DNA of 64,000 nucleotides from CBDANW01 sp965197825 (GTDB lineage: Bacteria > Acidobacteriota > Vicinamibacteria > Marinacidobacterales > DATDRI01), in NCBI GenBank assembly GCA_965197825.1, contig CBDANW010000003.1, forward strand, positions 2,046,001 through 2,110,000, read 5' to 3'. Position numbers and translations under genes: made by a program. Under the pieces are notes generated by a model. The model was not told where the DNA came from. It saw only the letters and a program-made list of their open reading frames with translations, and did no database searches. Shown here piece by piece: positions 18,982 through 27,801 of this stretch; within the stretch, counting starts at the first letter, position 1, and every line of letters begins with the position of its first letter.

Positions 18982-19323
18982 ATGGCCTTGAGGATGGGAC
19001 TGGATATCGGCACGAATTCTATCGGATGGGCGATGCTGTCCTTGACGGGCGAGAATGAAGAACGTCATCCGTCGGCGCTTGTCGATTCCGGTGTGCGTAT
19101 CTTTACCGATGGCCGTAACCCGAAAAACCGGCAGTCGAACGCTGTGGCTCGCCGTCTTTCCCGCCAACAGCGCAGGATGCGCGACAGGTATCTGAAGCGG
19201 CGCAAACGTTTCATGGATGCCCTGATCCGGCATGGGCTGATGCCTGATGGCGCCGAGGAGAGAAGGGAGCTGGAACAGGAAGACCCGTGGACGTTACGGG
19301 TGAATGGCCTTGATGACAAATTG
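18982..19323 (+). pseudogene. cas9: cas9 type II-C, 5' part (interrupted by IS256)
   Basis: Codons 1-114 of Cas9, starting at ATG 18982 behind GGAAGGGAAAAAGA. It contains RuvC-I (MGLDIGTNSIGWA, catalytic D8) and the arginine-rich bridge helix (ARRLSRQQRRMRDRYLKRRK, about 54-73), then stops at NGLDDKL where the IS256 element enters. The last 8 bp (ACAAATTG, 19316-19323) are the target duplication repeated at 20723-20730. As it stands, translation would run into the IS and stop at about 200 residues, giving an inactive peptide. Confidence 0.93.
19316..19323. repeat. 8-bp target site duplication (left), IS256 in cas9
   Basis: ACAAATTG here and again at 20723-20730, directly flanking the IS ends. 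An exact 8-bp duplication is typical of IS256-family insertion and shows the element arrived by simple transposition without later rearrangement. Confidence 0.93.
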
Positions 19324-19356
19324 GGTGATGTCTTAAGATTCCTGTCAAAGAAAAAC

Positions 19357-19420
19357 GATGTATGGTCCCCAAGCTCAAACCCGTCCCCGTCATGGGGACA
19401 GAAAAGGAGAACCATACATC
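19357..19420 (+). promoter_or_regulatory. Hairpin over the transposase start (IS256 A)
   Basis: GATGTATGGT (19357-19366) is the exact complement of ACCATACATC (19411-19420), the bases between the Shine-Dalgarno AGGAG and the ATG at 19421. In the other copies the stem is 11 bp (for example 59716-59726 with 59770-59780). A transcript entering from outside the IS would fold and hide the start, whereas one initiated inside would lack the left arm. This is the logic known from IS10 and IS50; for this IS it is inferred from sequence. Confidence 0.55.
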
Positions 19421-20671
19421 ATGGGAAAGGTACTACCGAGTCAGCGATTGCTCAAGCAGTTCGAGGAACAACTGGTATTTGGGGAGATGAATCTCTCGGA
19501 GATCGTCCGGTCGGGAGCTCAGATGATGCTTCAATATGCGTTGGAGCGCGAGGTGACGGAGGCGTTGGGTCGAAACTACTATGAGAACGCTCCGGCAACG
19601 ACGAAGGAGAAGGGACGACGCAACGGGTATGAGTCGCATCGGGTCCTCACGGGCGAGGGAGCGGTGACGGTGCAAGTGCCGCGGGTACGAGAAACAGAGA
19701 AGGTGTTTCAGTCAAAGATTCTCGACGCCTACGTGAGCCGGACCGAGAAACTCGATGAACTGATCGCGCGGATGTACGTCCACGGGATGTCGACGCGTGA
19801 CATTGAGGCGACGTTCGCGGACGTGCTGAGCGGCACGGGTGTCTCGAAGTCGGTGGTGAGCCGGGTCACACGGTGTCTGTCGGAGGATTTCGAGGCGTTT
19901 CGAAAACGGGATCTCTCGAACGAGAAGCTGTTGTATCTCGAGCTCGACGGCACGTACCTGCGCTACCACCAAGGAGCGGAGAGAAAAGAGCCCATCCTCG
20001 TTGCGACCGGCTATCGCGCTGATGGGACGCGAGTTCTTCTTCATATCGGTGTCGGCAACCGAGAATCCTACGAGAACTGGAAGGGGTTCTTGCAGGAGAT
20101 AGTGGCCCGAGGAATGAGGGAGCCGTTGCTCATCGTGACGGACGGGAATCCTGGAGTGCTCAAAGCGATCGCAGAGGTCTTCCCTCGAAGCCTCAAGCAA
20201 CGTTGCCAGAAGCACCGCCTCGAGAACATCCTGGGCAAGGCTCCGAAGGAAGTGCGCGACGAACTCAAGGCGGCCATCCTTGAGTCGTTCCATGCGAACA
20301 GCTACGAGCAAGGGCTGAAGAAGGGTCGGGAGGTGATCGCTCGGTACCGTCAACGATTCCCGAGCGCGATGAAGTGCATGGAAGAGACCCTCGAAGCGTG
20401 TCTTCAGGCGCTACGCCTTCCTGCGGCGCATCACAAAAGGCTTCGCACGTCGAATCTACTTGAGCGCACGTTCGGAGAGCACAAACGTCGCACAAAGGTC
20501 ATTCCTCACTTCTTCACCGAGGAGGCCGCGATGAAACTCTCGTTCGCTGTGCTCTTGGCCGTCGCAAACAAATGGCGCGGCGTGAGGATGGATGTCTTCG
20601 CCGCTAGGAAAGTCGAGGAGCTTCGCAACGAGCTTCTCCCGCAAGGCACGTCGGAGGAATCAGCAGCTTAA
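19421..20671 (+). CDS. IS256-family (mutator) transposase, copy 1
   Basis: 416 residues from ATG 19421 (MGKVLPSQRLLKQFEEQL); an upstream in-frame ATG at 19358 lies in the hairpin and is unlikely. Core motifs: YLELDGTYLRY with the first Asp, LLIVTDGNPGVLKA with the second, the CxxH-type QRCQKHRLENIL, and RTSNLLERTFGEHKRR with the catalytic Glu. AGGAGA lies 11 nt upstream. The frame is intact, so the element is probably still mobile. Confidence 0.92.
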   Translation: MGKVLPSQRLLKQFEEQLVFGEMNLSEIVRSGAQMMLQYALEREVTEALGRNYYENAPATTKEKGRRNGYESHRVLTGEGAVTVQVPRVRETEKVFQSKILDAYVSRTEKLDELIARMYVHGMSTRDIEATFADVLSGTGVSKSVVSRVTRCLSEDFEAFRKRDLSNEKLLYLELDGTYLRYHQGAERKEPILVATGYRADGTRVLLHIGVGNRESYENWKGFLQEIVARGMREPLLIVTDGNPGVLKAIAEVFPRSLKQRCQKHRLENILGKAPKEVRDELKAAILESFHANSYEQGLKKGREVIARYRQRFPSAMKCMEETLEACLQALRLPAAHHKRLRTSNLLERTFGEHKRRTKVIPHFFTEEAAMKLSFAVLLAVANKWRGVRMDVFAARKVEELRNELLPQGTSEESAA

Positions 20672-20722
20672 CCGAGCGCGGGGAACCGTACGGAGATTTG
20701 ACAGGAAAATTAAGACTTGACC

Positions 20723-20730
20723 ACAAATTG
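20723..20730. repeat. 8-bp target site duplication (right), IS256 in cas9
   Basis: ACAAATTG, identical to 19316-19323. Excision of the IS with one copy of this octamer rejoins the codons for DDKL and SLYQFGRALF in frame. Confidence 0.93.
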
Positions 20731-23550
20731 TCTCTGTACCAGTTCGGGCGGGCACTTTTTCATCTTCAACAGCGTCGCGGCTTCAAATCCAATCGCAAGA
20801 CTGACAAGGGTGCCGAAGATGAAAGTGGCAAGATCAAGACAGCGGCCAAAGATGTTCAATCCCGGATGGAAAAGACCGGCGCGAGAACCCTCGGTGAATA
20901 TCTCGCTAGGCCGCGTGTCGAAGGCGGCGTCACGAATCATAAAGCCGCAGCTCAGCACCCCGTCCGTGCGAGGCTAAAAGGTGTCGGCGCGCAGACGTCT
21001 TATGACTTTTATCCGACACGCGAACTAATCGAACGAGAATTCGATTGCTTATGGCATGCACAGGAGAAATTTCACAGTAGAGCCTTGACGGATGCGGCGC
21101 GGAACGAGTTGCATGACATCCTGTTTTTCCAACGCCCCTTAAAACCGCAAGCGGTCGGAAAATGCTCTCTCAATCCGGAGGAAGAACGCGCGCCAAAGGC
21201 ACTGCCATCGGCGCAAAGGCTTCGCATCTATCAGGAAATTAATCATCTCACCCTGCGTCTGCCGGGCAAAGCGGCGCGGCAATTGACCCTCGAAGAACGC
21301 GACAGTCTCGTCCAAAGAGCCCTGGCTGTGAAAGAACTAACATTCGATGCAGCGCGCAAAATTCTGGGAGCGCAACAGGATGCACGCTTCAACCTGGAAA
21401 GCGAAAAGCGCAAGCATTTGGACGGGGACAAAACCGCCACGATACTGGCCAGCCGCAAACGCTGGGGCGCAGGGTGGCGTACGTTGCCCTTAACCACCCA
21501 AGACGCCATCGTTGAGAAATTACTCGAAGAAGAAAATGGAGCCGTTCTCCTTGCCTGGCTAACGGAACAGCACGGGATTTTCACTGAAACGGCGGAAGCT
21601 GTCATAGAGGCTCGCCTGCCTGACGGTCACGGACAGCTTGGCAGAACCGCCGGATCGAAAGTTCTGGTAGCGCTGGCAGAGGAGGTCGTCACATATGACC
21701 AAGCGGTTCGTGCGGCCGGGTATGTGGATCACGCTCAACTGGATTTCGACGGCGAGATTCTTAGTGTACTTCCCTACTACGGCGAAGTACTGGAGCGTCA
21801 TGTTGCGTTCGGCTCGGGCGACCCGGCGGACATTCCGGAAAAGCGGTACGGTAAGATCGCCAATCCGACTGTTCATGTCGCCCTTAATCAGGTCCGCCGC
21901 CTCGTGAACGACTTGATAAAGCGTTTTGGCGCACCCGATGAAGTCGTCGTCGAGCTGGCGCGCGATCTACCTCTGTCGGCCAAGGGAAAGGCGGAACTGG
22001 AGAGCCGACAGAGAGATAATAAGAAGGCCAACGACATTCGCCGCCAAATGCTTAAAGAAAAAGGCTTGGCGGATTCCTACGAGAATCGCCTGCGTCTACG
22101 ACTTTGGGAAGAACTCAATCCGAAAGATCCGCTCTCCAGGTGTTGCCCCTATACGGGTAAGCAAATTGGCTGGAATCTGGTCTTTTCCGACCAGGTCGAA
22201 ATCGATCATATCCTTCCGTTTTCGCGTACATTAGATGACGGCATCGGCAACAAAACGCTGTCCATGCGTTCTGCCAACCGGTTCAAGGGGCAATGCTCGC
22301 CGCACGAGGCTTTCAGTTCCTCGCCCGATGGATATGACTGGGACCGGATATCTTCGTGCGCCGCCAACCTCGCCAACAATAAGTCCTGGCGGTTCGGCCC
22401 CGACGCCATGGAGCGCTACGACAACGAGGAACGGGGGTTTCTGGCCCGGCAACTTGCCGATACCCGGTATATGAGCCGCCTCGCCACCCTTTATCTGAAG
22501 CGAACAGGCGCGGATGTCTGGGTGACGCCGGGCCGACTCACGGCCGACCTGCGTTGGGCCTGGGGGCTTGATTCCGTCCTCGCCGGACACAACCGTGACG
22601 CAACAATCGCTCCAGCGAAGAACCGTAACGACCACCGACATCACGCCATCGACGCGGTCGTGGTCGCGCTGACCGACCGCAGAACTTTGCAACACGTTGC
22701 CACCCTTGCCGGGAGGGCGGAAAAACGTTTCAACAAACGCTACCTGGCCGGTATTGAAGATCCGTGGCCCGGTTTCCAGGACTCGGTGCGCAAAAGGATC
22801 GAACGGATTGTCGTCAGCCATAAACCCGACCACGGCGTTCAAGGCGCCCTGCACAACGACACCGCTTATGGCACTGTGAAACCAGCAGACACCAAGGGAG
22901 TCTCCAAGGTGGTCCACCGCGTTCCGCTCAATGCCCTGAAGAATCCCCAAAAAATCTGTAGCATTCGCGACCCTTTGATCCGTGCGCACCTGAAGGCAAA
23001 AACGGCCGGCCTTGACGGGAAAGAATTAACCCAGGCGCTGGTCAACGCCGGCGAGGGCATGAGTCCGCCGGTCAGGAAAGTCCGCATTGTTGAAAAGTTA
23101 AGTGTGGTCCCGACCGTCACCGATACAAACGGTCGGATTCTGAAAGCCTACAAGGGCGACGCGAACTATTGTTACGACATTTTCCTAAACGACAAGGGAA
23201 TATGGGACGGGCATGTTGTCTCCCGTTTCGATGCCAACCAAAAGGCATTCGACCCAGACCTCCATGCCTTACCGGACGGAACGCCCCCGATCATGCGGAT
23301 AAGGAAGAGCGACATGATCGCAATCGGCAGCGGACATGAACGGCGGATCATGTGCATCGTCAAGTTCTCCTCCGGACAGATAGTCATGGCCGCTCATTTT
23401 GAAGCTGGCGCGTTGAAGACTCGCGACGCTGACAATAACGATACGTTCAATTACACAACCATGTCCCCCGCCAGCATGCAGAGATCAGGCGCGCGACTGG
23501 TTTCCGTCACTCCGGCCGGACGGTTGTTCGATTCCGGACCGCTGGAATGA
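20731..23550 (+). pseudogene. cas9: cas9 type II-C, 3' part (interrupted by IS256)
   Basis: Codes for 939 residues that follow codon 114 directly, giving a 1053-residue Cas9 when rejoined, a normal type II-C length. It opens with SLYQFGRALFHLQQRRGFKS, the conserved stretch after the bridge helix, then the recognition lobe. In rejoined numbering the catalytic residues are RuvC-II E522 (VVVELARDLP), HNH H607 (EIDHILPFSRT), and RuvC-III H751 and D755 (HHAIDAVVVAL); all are present. The C-terminal 250 residues form the PAM-interacting region. The open frame begins at a TTG (20698) in the IS right end, with GGAG 4 nt before it, so a truncated product lacking RuvC-I and the bridge helix might be made. 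The stop overlaps the cas1 start (ATGA). Confidence 0.93.
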
Positions 23551-24449
23551 TCGGCCGGATCGTCGAAGTCGCCTCCGACCGGGTGCATCTTGCCGTCGAC
23601 CGGGGGTTCATGACCGTCAGCCGGGATCGAGAGAAAACAAGCCAGATCGCCCTCGACGACATCGCTGCCCTGGTCATCAACTGTCATGGCGCAACCTGGT
23701 CGGCGAATTTGACCGCCCGTTTATCGGAGCGCGGTGCGCCGATGGTCATTTGCGGCTCGAATCACGCGCCTATCGCACTGGTCTGGCCGATAGACGGTCA
23801 TTACGAGCAGGGTCGGCGCATGCAGGCCCAGGCCGAAGCATCGCTGCCGACCCGCAAACGCCTGTGGAAAACACTCGTGAAAGCCAAGATATCAGCGCAG
23901 GCTGACGCGCTGGATACGATCGGCCATCGCTCCGGCGCACTCCGGGATTTGGCTAGGAAAGTGCGCTCTGGCGACCCCGACAATATCGAGGGCATGGCCG
24001 CCCGACAGTACTGGACTCAGATGATGGGAGATGGTTTCCGGCGCGATCGCGGCGCGGGGGGAGCCAATGCTCTACTGAACTACGGATATATGGTTCTACG
24101 CGCCGCAACCGCGCGGTCAATACTGGCGGCGGGATTGCATCCGTCTCTTTCCATCCACCACCAGAGTCGCGGCACCGCGTTGCGGCTCGCGGACGACCTG
24201 ATGGAACCGTTCCGTCCCTTTGTCGACGGCATCGTCAAACGGTTGCTGGAAACTGTAGGAGACGGCCTTGATCGCGACGCCAAGGCAGCCCTCGTCAGTG
24301 TCACGACACTTGACCTCGAAGGCCCGAGAGGCGTGTCCCCCTTACAAACCTGTCTGGACCGTCTCGCAACATCGCCGGCTCTGGTTTACATGGAGAAAAA
24401 AGGTCAACTCGTATTGCCGGCCCGACCTTGGGCCTCTTCACCCCGATGA
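23547..24449 (+). CDS. cas1: Cas1 (type II) spacer-integration nuclease
   Basis: 300 residues, the usual type II Cas1 length. The ATG overlaps the cas9 stop (ATGA), so translation was coupled to cas9. The C-terminal metal-binding helices are recognisable: ARQYWTQMMGDGFRRDRG with the first Glu position shifted to IEGMAARQYW, NYGYMVLRAATARSILAAGL, HPSLSIHHQSRG with the conserved His, and LADDLMEPFRPFVD with the acidic pair. With Cas2 it forms the Cas1-Cas2 integrase that inserts new spacers at the leader end. The frame is intact. With cas9 interrupted upstream, expression would need read-through from the IS or an internal promoter. Confidence 0.95.
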   Translation: MIGRIVEVASDRVHLAVDRGFMTVSRDREKTSQIALDDIAALVINCHGATWSANLTARLSERGAPMVICGSNHAPIALVWPIDGHYEQGRRMQAQAEASLPTRKRLWKTLVKAKISAQADALDTIGHRSGALRDLARKVRSGDPDNIEGMAARQYWTQMMGDGFRRDRGAGGANALLNYGYMVLRAATARSILAAGLHPSLSIHHQSRGTALRLADDLMEPFRPFVDGIVKRLLETVGDGLDRDAKAALVSVTTLDLEGPRGVSPLQTCLDRLATSPALVYMEKKGQLVLPARPWASSPR

Positions 24450-24456
24450 ATTAGAA

Positions 24457-24789
24457 ATGTGCTGTCTGAGTGGATACCGGATCATGTGGATGATGGTACT
24501 GTTCGACCTGCCCGTGACCGAACCCGAAGAACGCAAGGCTGCAACCGGTTTCAGAAATTTTCTACTCGATCAGGGGTTTGAGATGGCACAATTCTCAGTA
24601 TATGTGCGTCATACGTCGGGCAAGGAGGCAGTGGAAGCAATGACCCGGGAAGTGGAGGTGTCCCTGCCGTCGAGCGGCAAAGTGGATATCCTTCAATTCA
24701 CCGACAAGCAGTACGAAACGATCATCAGTTTCCGCGGACGGGAGCGAGGCGCAATCAAAAAAAATCCCAAACAGTTCGTCTTATTTTGA
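24457..24789 (+). CDS. cas2: Cas2 (type II)
   Basis: 110 residues from ATG 24457, 7 nt after the cas1 stop. A longer frame to 24268 exists but overlaps cas1 and has no Cas2-like residues. The ferredoxin-like fold starts at RIMWMMVLFDLPVTEPEERK, containing the conserved Asp of FDLPV; the C-terminus reads FTDKQYETIISFRGR, a type II pattern. Cas2 dimerises and bridges two Cas1 dimers during spacer acquisition. It is the last gene of the cas9-cas1-cas2 operon, so there is no csn2 or cas4, which places the locus in subtype II-C. Confidence 0.94.
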   Translation: MCCLSGYRIMWMMVLFDLPVTEPEERKAATGFRNFLLDQGFEMAQFSVYVRHTSGKEAVEAMTREVEVSLPSSGKVDILQFTDKQYETIISFRGRERGAIKKNPKQFVLF

Positions 24790-24840
24790 CGTCGACGAGC
24801 GTTCCTATGGCATCCTCCTCCTTTTTTTCATCGGACATAA

Positions 24841-24876
24841 AAGAACAACCCCCTGATTTATCAAGGGGTTGTTCTT
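24841..24876. terminator. Bidirectional terminator between cas2 and the array
   Basis: A 12-bp perfect stem (AAGAACAACCCC and its complement) with a 12-nt loop. On the minus strand it is followed by a T run (TTTTATG), so it can end the array transcript; on the plus strand it can end the cas operon transcript, though with only a weak U run (GGTT). Confidence 0.75.
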
Positions 24877-24882
24877 GGTTAC

Positions 24883-24984
24883 AGTTTAGCTGATCTGGAA
24901 TTGCGGTCCAACCGCAACACCTGGGAGCTCCACATCAGGACAACAATCAGTTTAGCTGATCTGGAATTGCGGTCCAACCGCAAC
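24883..24984 (-). CRISPR. Type II-C CRISPR array remnant: two 36-nt repeats, one 30-nt spacer
   Basis: Two identical 36-nt repeats at 24883-24918 and 24949-24984 with a 30-nt spacer (24919-24948), period 66. The crRNA-sense strand is the minus strand: the repeat starts GTTGCGGTTGGACCGCAATT and ends CAGCTAAACT, complementary to the tracrRNA anti-repeat. The repeat 5' part can also form its own hairpin (TTGCGGT/ACCGCAA). Six bases after the second repeat (TTAGTA) are followed by the interior of a truncated IS256 copy, so the array, with its other spacers and probably its leader, was cut off on that side. The minus-strand 3' end is closed by the terminator at 24841-24876. Confidence 0.93.
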
Positions 24985-25842
24985 TTAGTAAGCCTTGAGT
25001 TCGTCGCGCACTTCCTTCGGAGCCTTGCCCAGGATGTTCTCGAGGCGGTGCTTCTGGCAACGTTGCTTGAGGCTTCGAGGGAAGACCTCTGCGATCGCTT
25101 TGAGCACTCCAGGATTCCCGTCCGTCACGATGAGCAACGGCTCCCTCATTCCTCGGGCCACCATCTCCTGCAAGAACCCCTTCCAGTTCTCGTAGGATTC
25201 TCGGTTGCCGACACCGATATGAAGAAGAACTCGCGTCCCATCAGCGCGATAGCCGGTCGCAACGAGGATGGGCTCTTTCCTCTCCGCTCCTTGGTGGTAG
25301 CGCAGGTACGTGCCGTCGAGCTCGAGATACAACAGCTTCTCGTTCGAGAGATCCCATTTTCGAAACGCCTCGAAATCCTCCGACAGACACCGTGTGACCC
25401 GGCTCACCACCGACTTCGAGACACCCGTGCCGCTCAGCACGTCCGCGAACGTCGCCTCAATGTCACGCGTCGACATCCCGTGGACGTACATCCGCGCGAT
25501 CAGTTCATCGAGTTTCTCGGTCCGGCTCACGTAGGCGTCGAGAATCTTTGACTGAAACACCTTCTCTGTTTCTCGTACCCGCGGCACTTGCACCGTTACC
25601 GCTCCCTCGCCCGTGAGGACCCGATGCGACTCATACCCGTTGCGTCGTCCCTTCTCCTTCGTCGTTGCCGGAGCGTTCTCATAGTAGTTTCGACCCAACG
25701 CCTCCGTCACCTCGCGCTCCAACGCATATTGAAGCATCATCTGAGCTCCCGACCGGACGATCTCCGAGAGATTCATCTCCCCAAATACCAGTTGTTCCTC
25801 GAACTGCTTGAGCAATCGCTGACTCGGTAGTACCTTTCCCAT
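24985..25842 (-). pseudogene. IS256-family transposase, C-terminally truncated
   Basis: 285 residues from MGKVLPSQ, identical to copy 1 except R-to-W (FRKWDLSN) and I-to-M changes, then ends in KEVRDELKAY at a TAA formed at the junction with the CRISPR repeat. The catalytic Glu region (NLLERTF) is lost, so it is inactive. Confidence 0.9.
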
Positions 25843-25940
25843 GATGTATGGTTCTCCTTTTCTGTCCCCATGACGGGGACGGGTTTGAGCTTGGGGAACC
25901 ATACATCGTTTTTCTTTGACAGGAATCTTAAGACATCACC
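24992..25940 (-). mobile_element. IS256-family element A, copy 2, truncated at the array
   Basis: About 949 bp with the transposase-start end intact (ending in TCTTAAGACATCACC at 25940) and the other 450 bp missing. The break falls inside the transposase gene at GAACTCAAGGC and joins directly to the array remnant. A deletion running from within the IS into the CRISPR array explains the junction. Confidence 0.9.
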
Positions 25941-26000
25941 CGGAAACCCGATGCAACGTGTCCACGGACTTGAGAAAAGCCAGGAACTTGGGAGGTTTCA

Positions 26001-26732
26001 ATGAAAGACAATAGAATGATTGCCGAGTTGATATCGGAGTTTGTAGCACAGTTGGAGAAGCAGCTGCATGAGCTAAATTCACGAATTACTACTGTTCTTG
26101 CTGAGCCAGAGGCTTCTGAACCGGAGGCTGCTGAGCCAGAGGCTTCTGAACCGGAGGCTGCTGGGCCAGAGGCTGCCGAACCGGAGGCTGCCGAACCGGA
26201 GGCTTCTGAACCGGAGGCTGCTGAACCAGAGACTGCTGAGCCGGAGGCTTCTGAACCGGAGGCTTCTGAGCCAGAGGCTGCTGAGTCAGAGGCTGCCGAA
26301 CCGGAGGCTGCCGAACCGGAGGCTTCTGAACCGGAGGCTTCTGAACCGGAGGCTTCTGAACCGGAGGCTTCTGAGCCAGAGGTTGCTGAGCCGGAGGCTG
26401 CTGAGTCAGAGGCTACCGAACCGGAGGCTGCTGAGCCAGAGGCTGCTGAGCCGGAGGACACGGACCTAGAGAAGTATTTGGCTGAAGAGGCTAGGTTCTG
26501 GGAGGATCGGCAAAATGACGAGGCATTCGCGAAGGCTGACAAGGAAGAGCGAGAGCGTCAGGCGATGGAGGTTGTTGGCAGGGCTTATAAGATGTTGACC
26601 TCAAAACAATTTGGCTTCTCAGGCAATGAAGCAGCGGAGGTGATACTGGAATGTCCCCTCCTTGAAAAACGTGGCTTCACTTCCGACGAAGCGCGGTCAC
26701 TCGTTGCTTCATATCTTGAAACGGCCCAGTAG
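26001..26732 (+). CDS. Hypothetical acidic protein with (E-P-E-A-A/S) repeats
   Basis: 243 residues. After a 33-residue helical N-terminus (MKDNRMIAELISEFVAQLEK and onward) comes a low-complexity segment of about 24 pentapeptides EPEAS/EPEAA (26098-26455), then a C-terminal domain of about 90 residues with EEARFWEDRQNDEAFAKADK. At the DNA level the 15-bp units (GAGCCAGAGGCTGCT and variants) form tandem repeats, so unit number may vary by slippage without loss of frame. GGGAGGTTTCA precedes the ATG. The proline/glutamate stretch probably acts as a stiff linker. No family is recognised; the codon use and the repeat unit are unlike the neighbours. Confidence 0.6.
   Translation: MKDNRMIAELISEFVAQLEKQLHELNSRITTVLAEPEASEPEAAEPEASEPEAAGPEAAEPEAAEPEASEPEAAEPETAEPEASEPEASEPEAAESEAAEPEAAEPEASEPEASEPEASEPEASEPEVAEPEAAESEATEPEAAEPEAAEPEDTDLEKYLAEEARFWEDRQNDEAFAKADKEERERQAMEVVGRAYKMLTSKQFGFSGNEAAEVILECPLLEKRGFTSDEARSLVASYLETAQ
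26098..26455 (+). repeat. 15-bp tandem repeats inside the acidic protein gene
   Basis: About 24 units of 15 bp, mainly GAGCCGGAGGCTTCT or GAACCGGAGGCTGCT. All three plus frames and the complement stay open across it, which produces long shadow frames that are not genes. Confidence 0.85.
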
Positions 26733-26874
26733 GCAGCCCGGTATATTATGCGGGGATGGACGTTATGACACAGAAAGACCAGGATGCGATTCTGGGAAGG
26801 CTCATAAAAGAACACCAGGAGACCAGAGCGCTATTGTCCGATCTGACCTTGCCCAGGAAAAGTGGACGGGTTGA

Positions 26875-27576
26875 TTATCTCGCATGAGCCGTTTTGAGGT
26901 CATGAATCCGTTCGAACACCATTGGGCTGTTGTAATCGAGTGACGAGTGGAGTCGATACGGATTGTAGAACCCCTCGATGTAGCTCGCGACCGCGTCTTT
27001 GGCCATACGTCGTGTTGGCCAACTACGTCGGTGGAGGAGTTCGGTCTTGAGTGTGCCGAAGAAGCTCTCGGTCACGGCGTTGTCCCAGCAATCACCCTTG
27101 CGGCTCATCGAGCACACGATGCCGTACTCATCGAGCACGGCCTGGTAGGTCGCAGCCGCGTATTGAGTACCACGGTCTGAATGATGCACCAAGCCACTTT
27201 CCGGCAGGCGGCGCCCCAAGGCTATGTGAAGCGCCTCGAGAGCAAGCTCCGCGCGCAGGTGGGGCTGCATCGCCCAGCCGACGACACGACGCGAGAACAG
27301 ATCGAGGATGACCGCCAAGTAGAGCCAGCCTTCCCAAGTCCGGATGAAGGTTATGTCCGTCACCCAGAACTGGTTCGGTCGTTCGGCTTCGAAGTTCCGA
27401 CCGAGCACGTTGGGTGCGACAGGACGATCGTGCTTGCTGTCGGTCGTGCGGCGAAAACGCTTGCTGGGCAGGCCCTGCAGACCCATCTCACGCATCAGCC
27501 GTGCCACTCGCTGCTTGCCCACCTCGACGTTCTCCCCGTCAAGCTGGCGACGTACACGCTCCCCGTCCTGTGCCAA
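26875..27576 (-). pseudogene. IS3-family transposase OrfB, N-terminally truncated
   Basis: 233 residues containing VGKQRVARLMREMGLQGL (helix-turn-helix region), FWVTDITFIRTWEGWLYLAV with the first Asp, LVHHSDRGTQY with the second and NAVTESFFGTLKTELL with the catalytic Glu, then FYNPYRLHSSLDY. The gene is cut at about 27563-27585 by a MITE-type end (GTCCTGTGCCAAAACTCGG), so the first codons shown come from the neighbour. OrfA is absent. The core is intact but the protein cannot be made in its normal OrfAB form. Confidence 0.8.
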
Positions 27577-27801
27577 AACTCGGCCCAGCCGGCATCGACG
27601 AAAGAACTGCGCCTCTCGAAATCAGGCTCAAACTCTAGCACGCGAACGGGTTACACGGCAGGCGCCAACATTTGACTGCGGAAGCACCCGAGTTCCATTC
27701 TTCGCCGCTGTACGCTACTAGGTGGAGGACCGCGATATGCGTCTCCATCGCGCGCAATCGACCGAGAGAACGACGGCATAGCCTGTGAGAGGTAAGATAA
27801 G

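Larger units (their letters stand above)
19324..20722 (+). mobile_element. IS256-family element A, copy 1 (inside cas9)
   Basis: 1399 bp. Its ends are imperfect inverted repeats of about 26 bp: GGTGATGTCTTAAGATTCCT on the left, and on the right the complement of GGTCAAGTCTTAATTTTCCT, both followed by GTCAAA. One transposase gene reads in the same direction as cas9. Other copies: 24992-25940 (truncated), 32886-34285, 42286-42589 (internal fragment), 59683-61082. Copies are nearly identical, so spread is recent. Confidence 0.93.

Noticed and set aside
19712..20353. 213-codon frame antisense to the IS256 transposase
   Set aside because: Appears identically opposite every copy of the transposase (also 33255, 60072) and is explained by codon bias.
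22231..22989. Long minus-strand frame inside cas9
   Set aside because: It is the complement of a highly conserved Cas9 region (HNH to RuvC-III) and has no family resemblance.
24268..24456. Longer Cas2 start at 24268
   Set aside because: The extra 63 codons overlap cas1 in another frame and have no Cas2 features; ATG 24457 gives the usual length.
26098..26469. Arginine/leucine-rich and serine/glycine-rich frames across the 15-bp repeats
   Set aside because: Alternative readings of a tandem repeat whose unit is a multiple of three; only the EPEAS frame has non-repetitive coding sequence on both sides.
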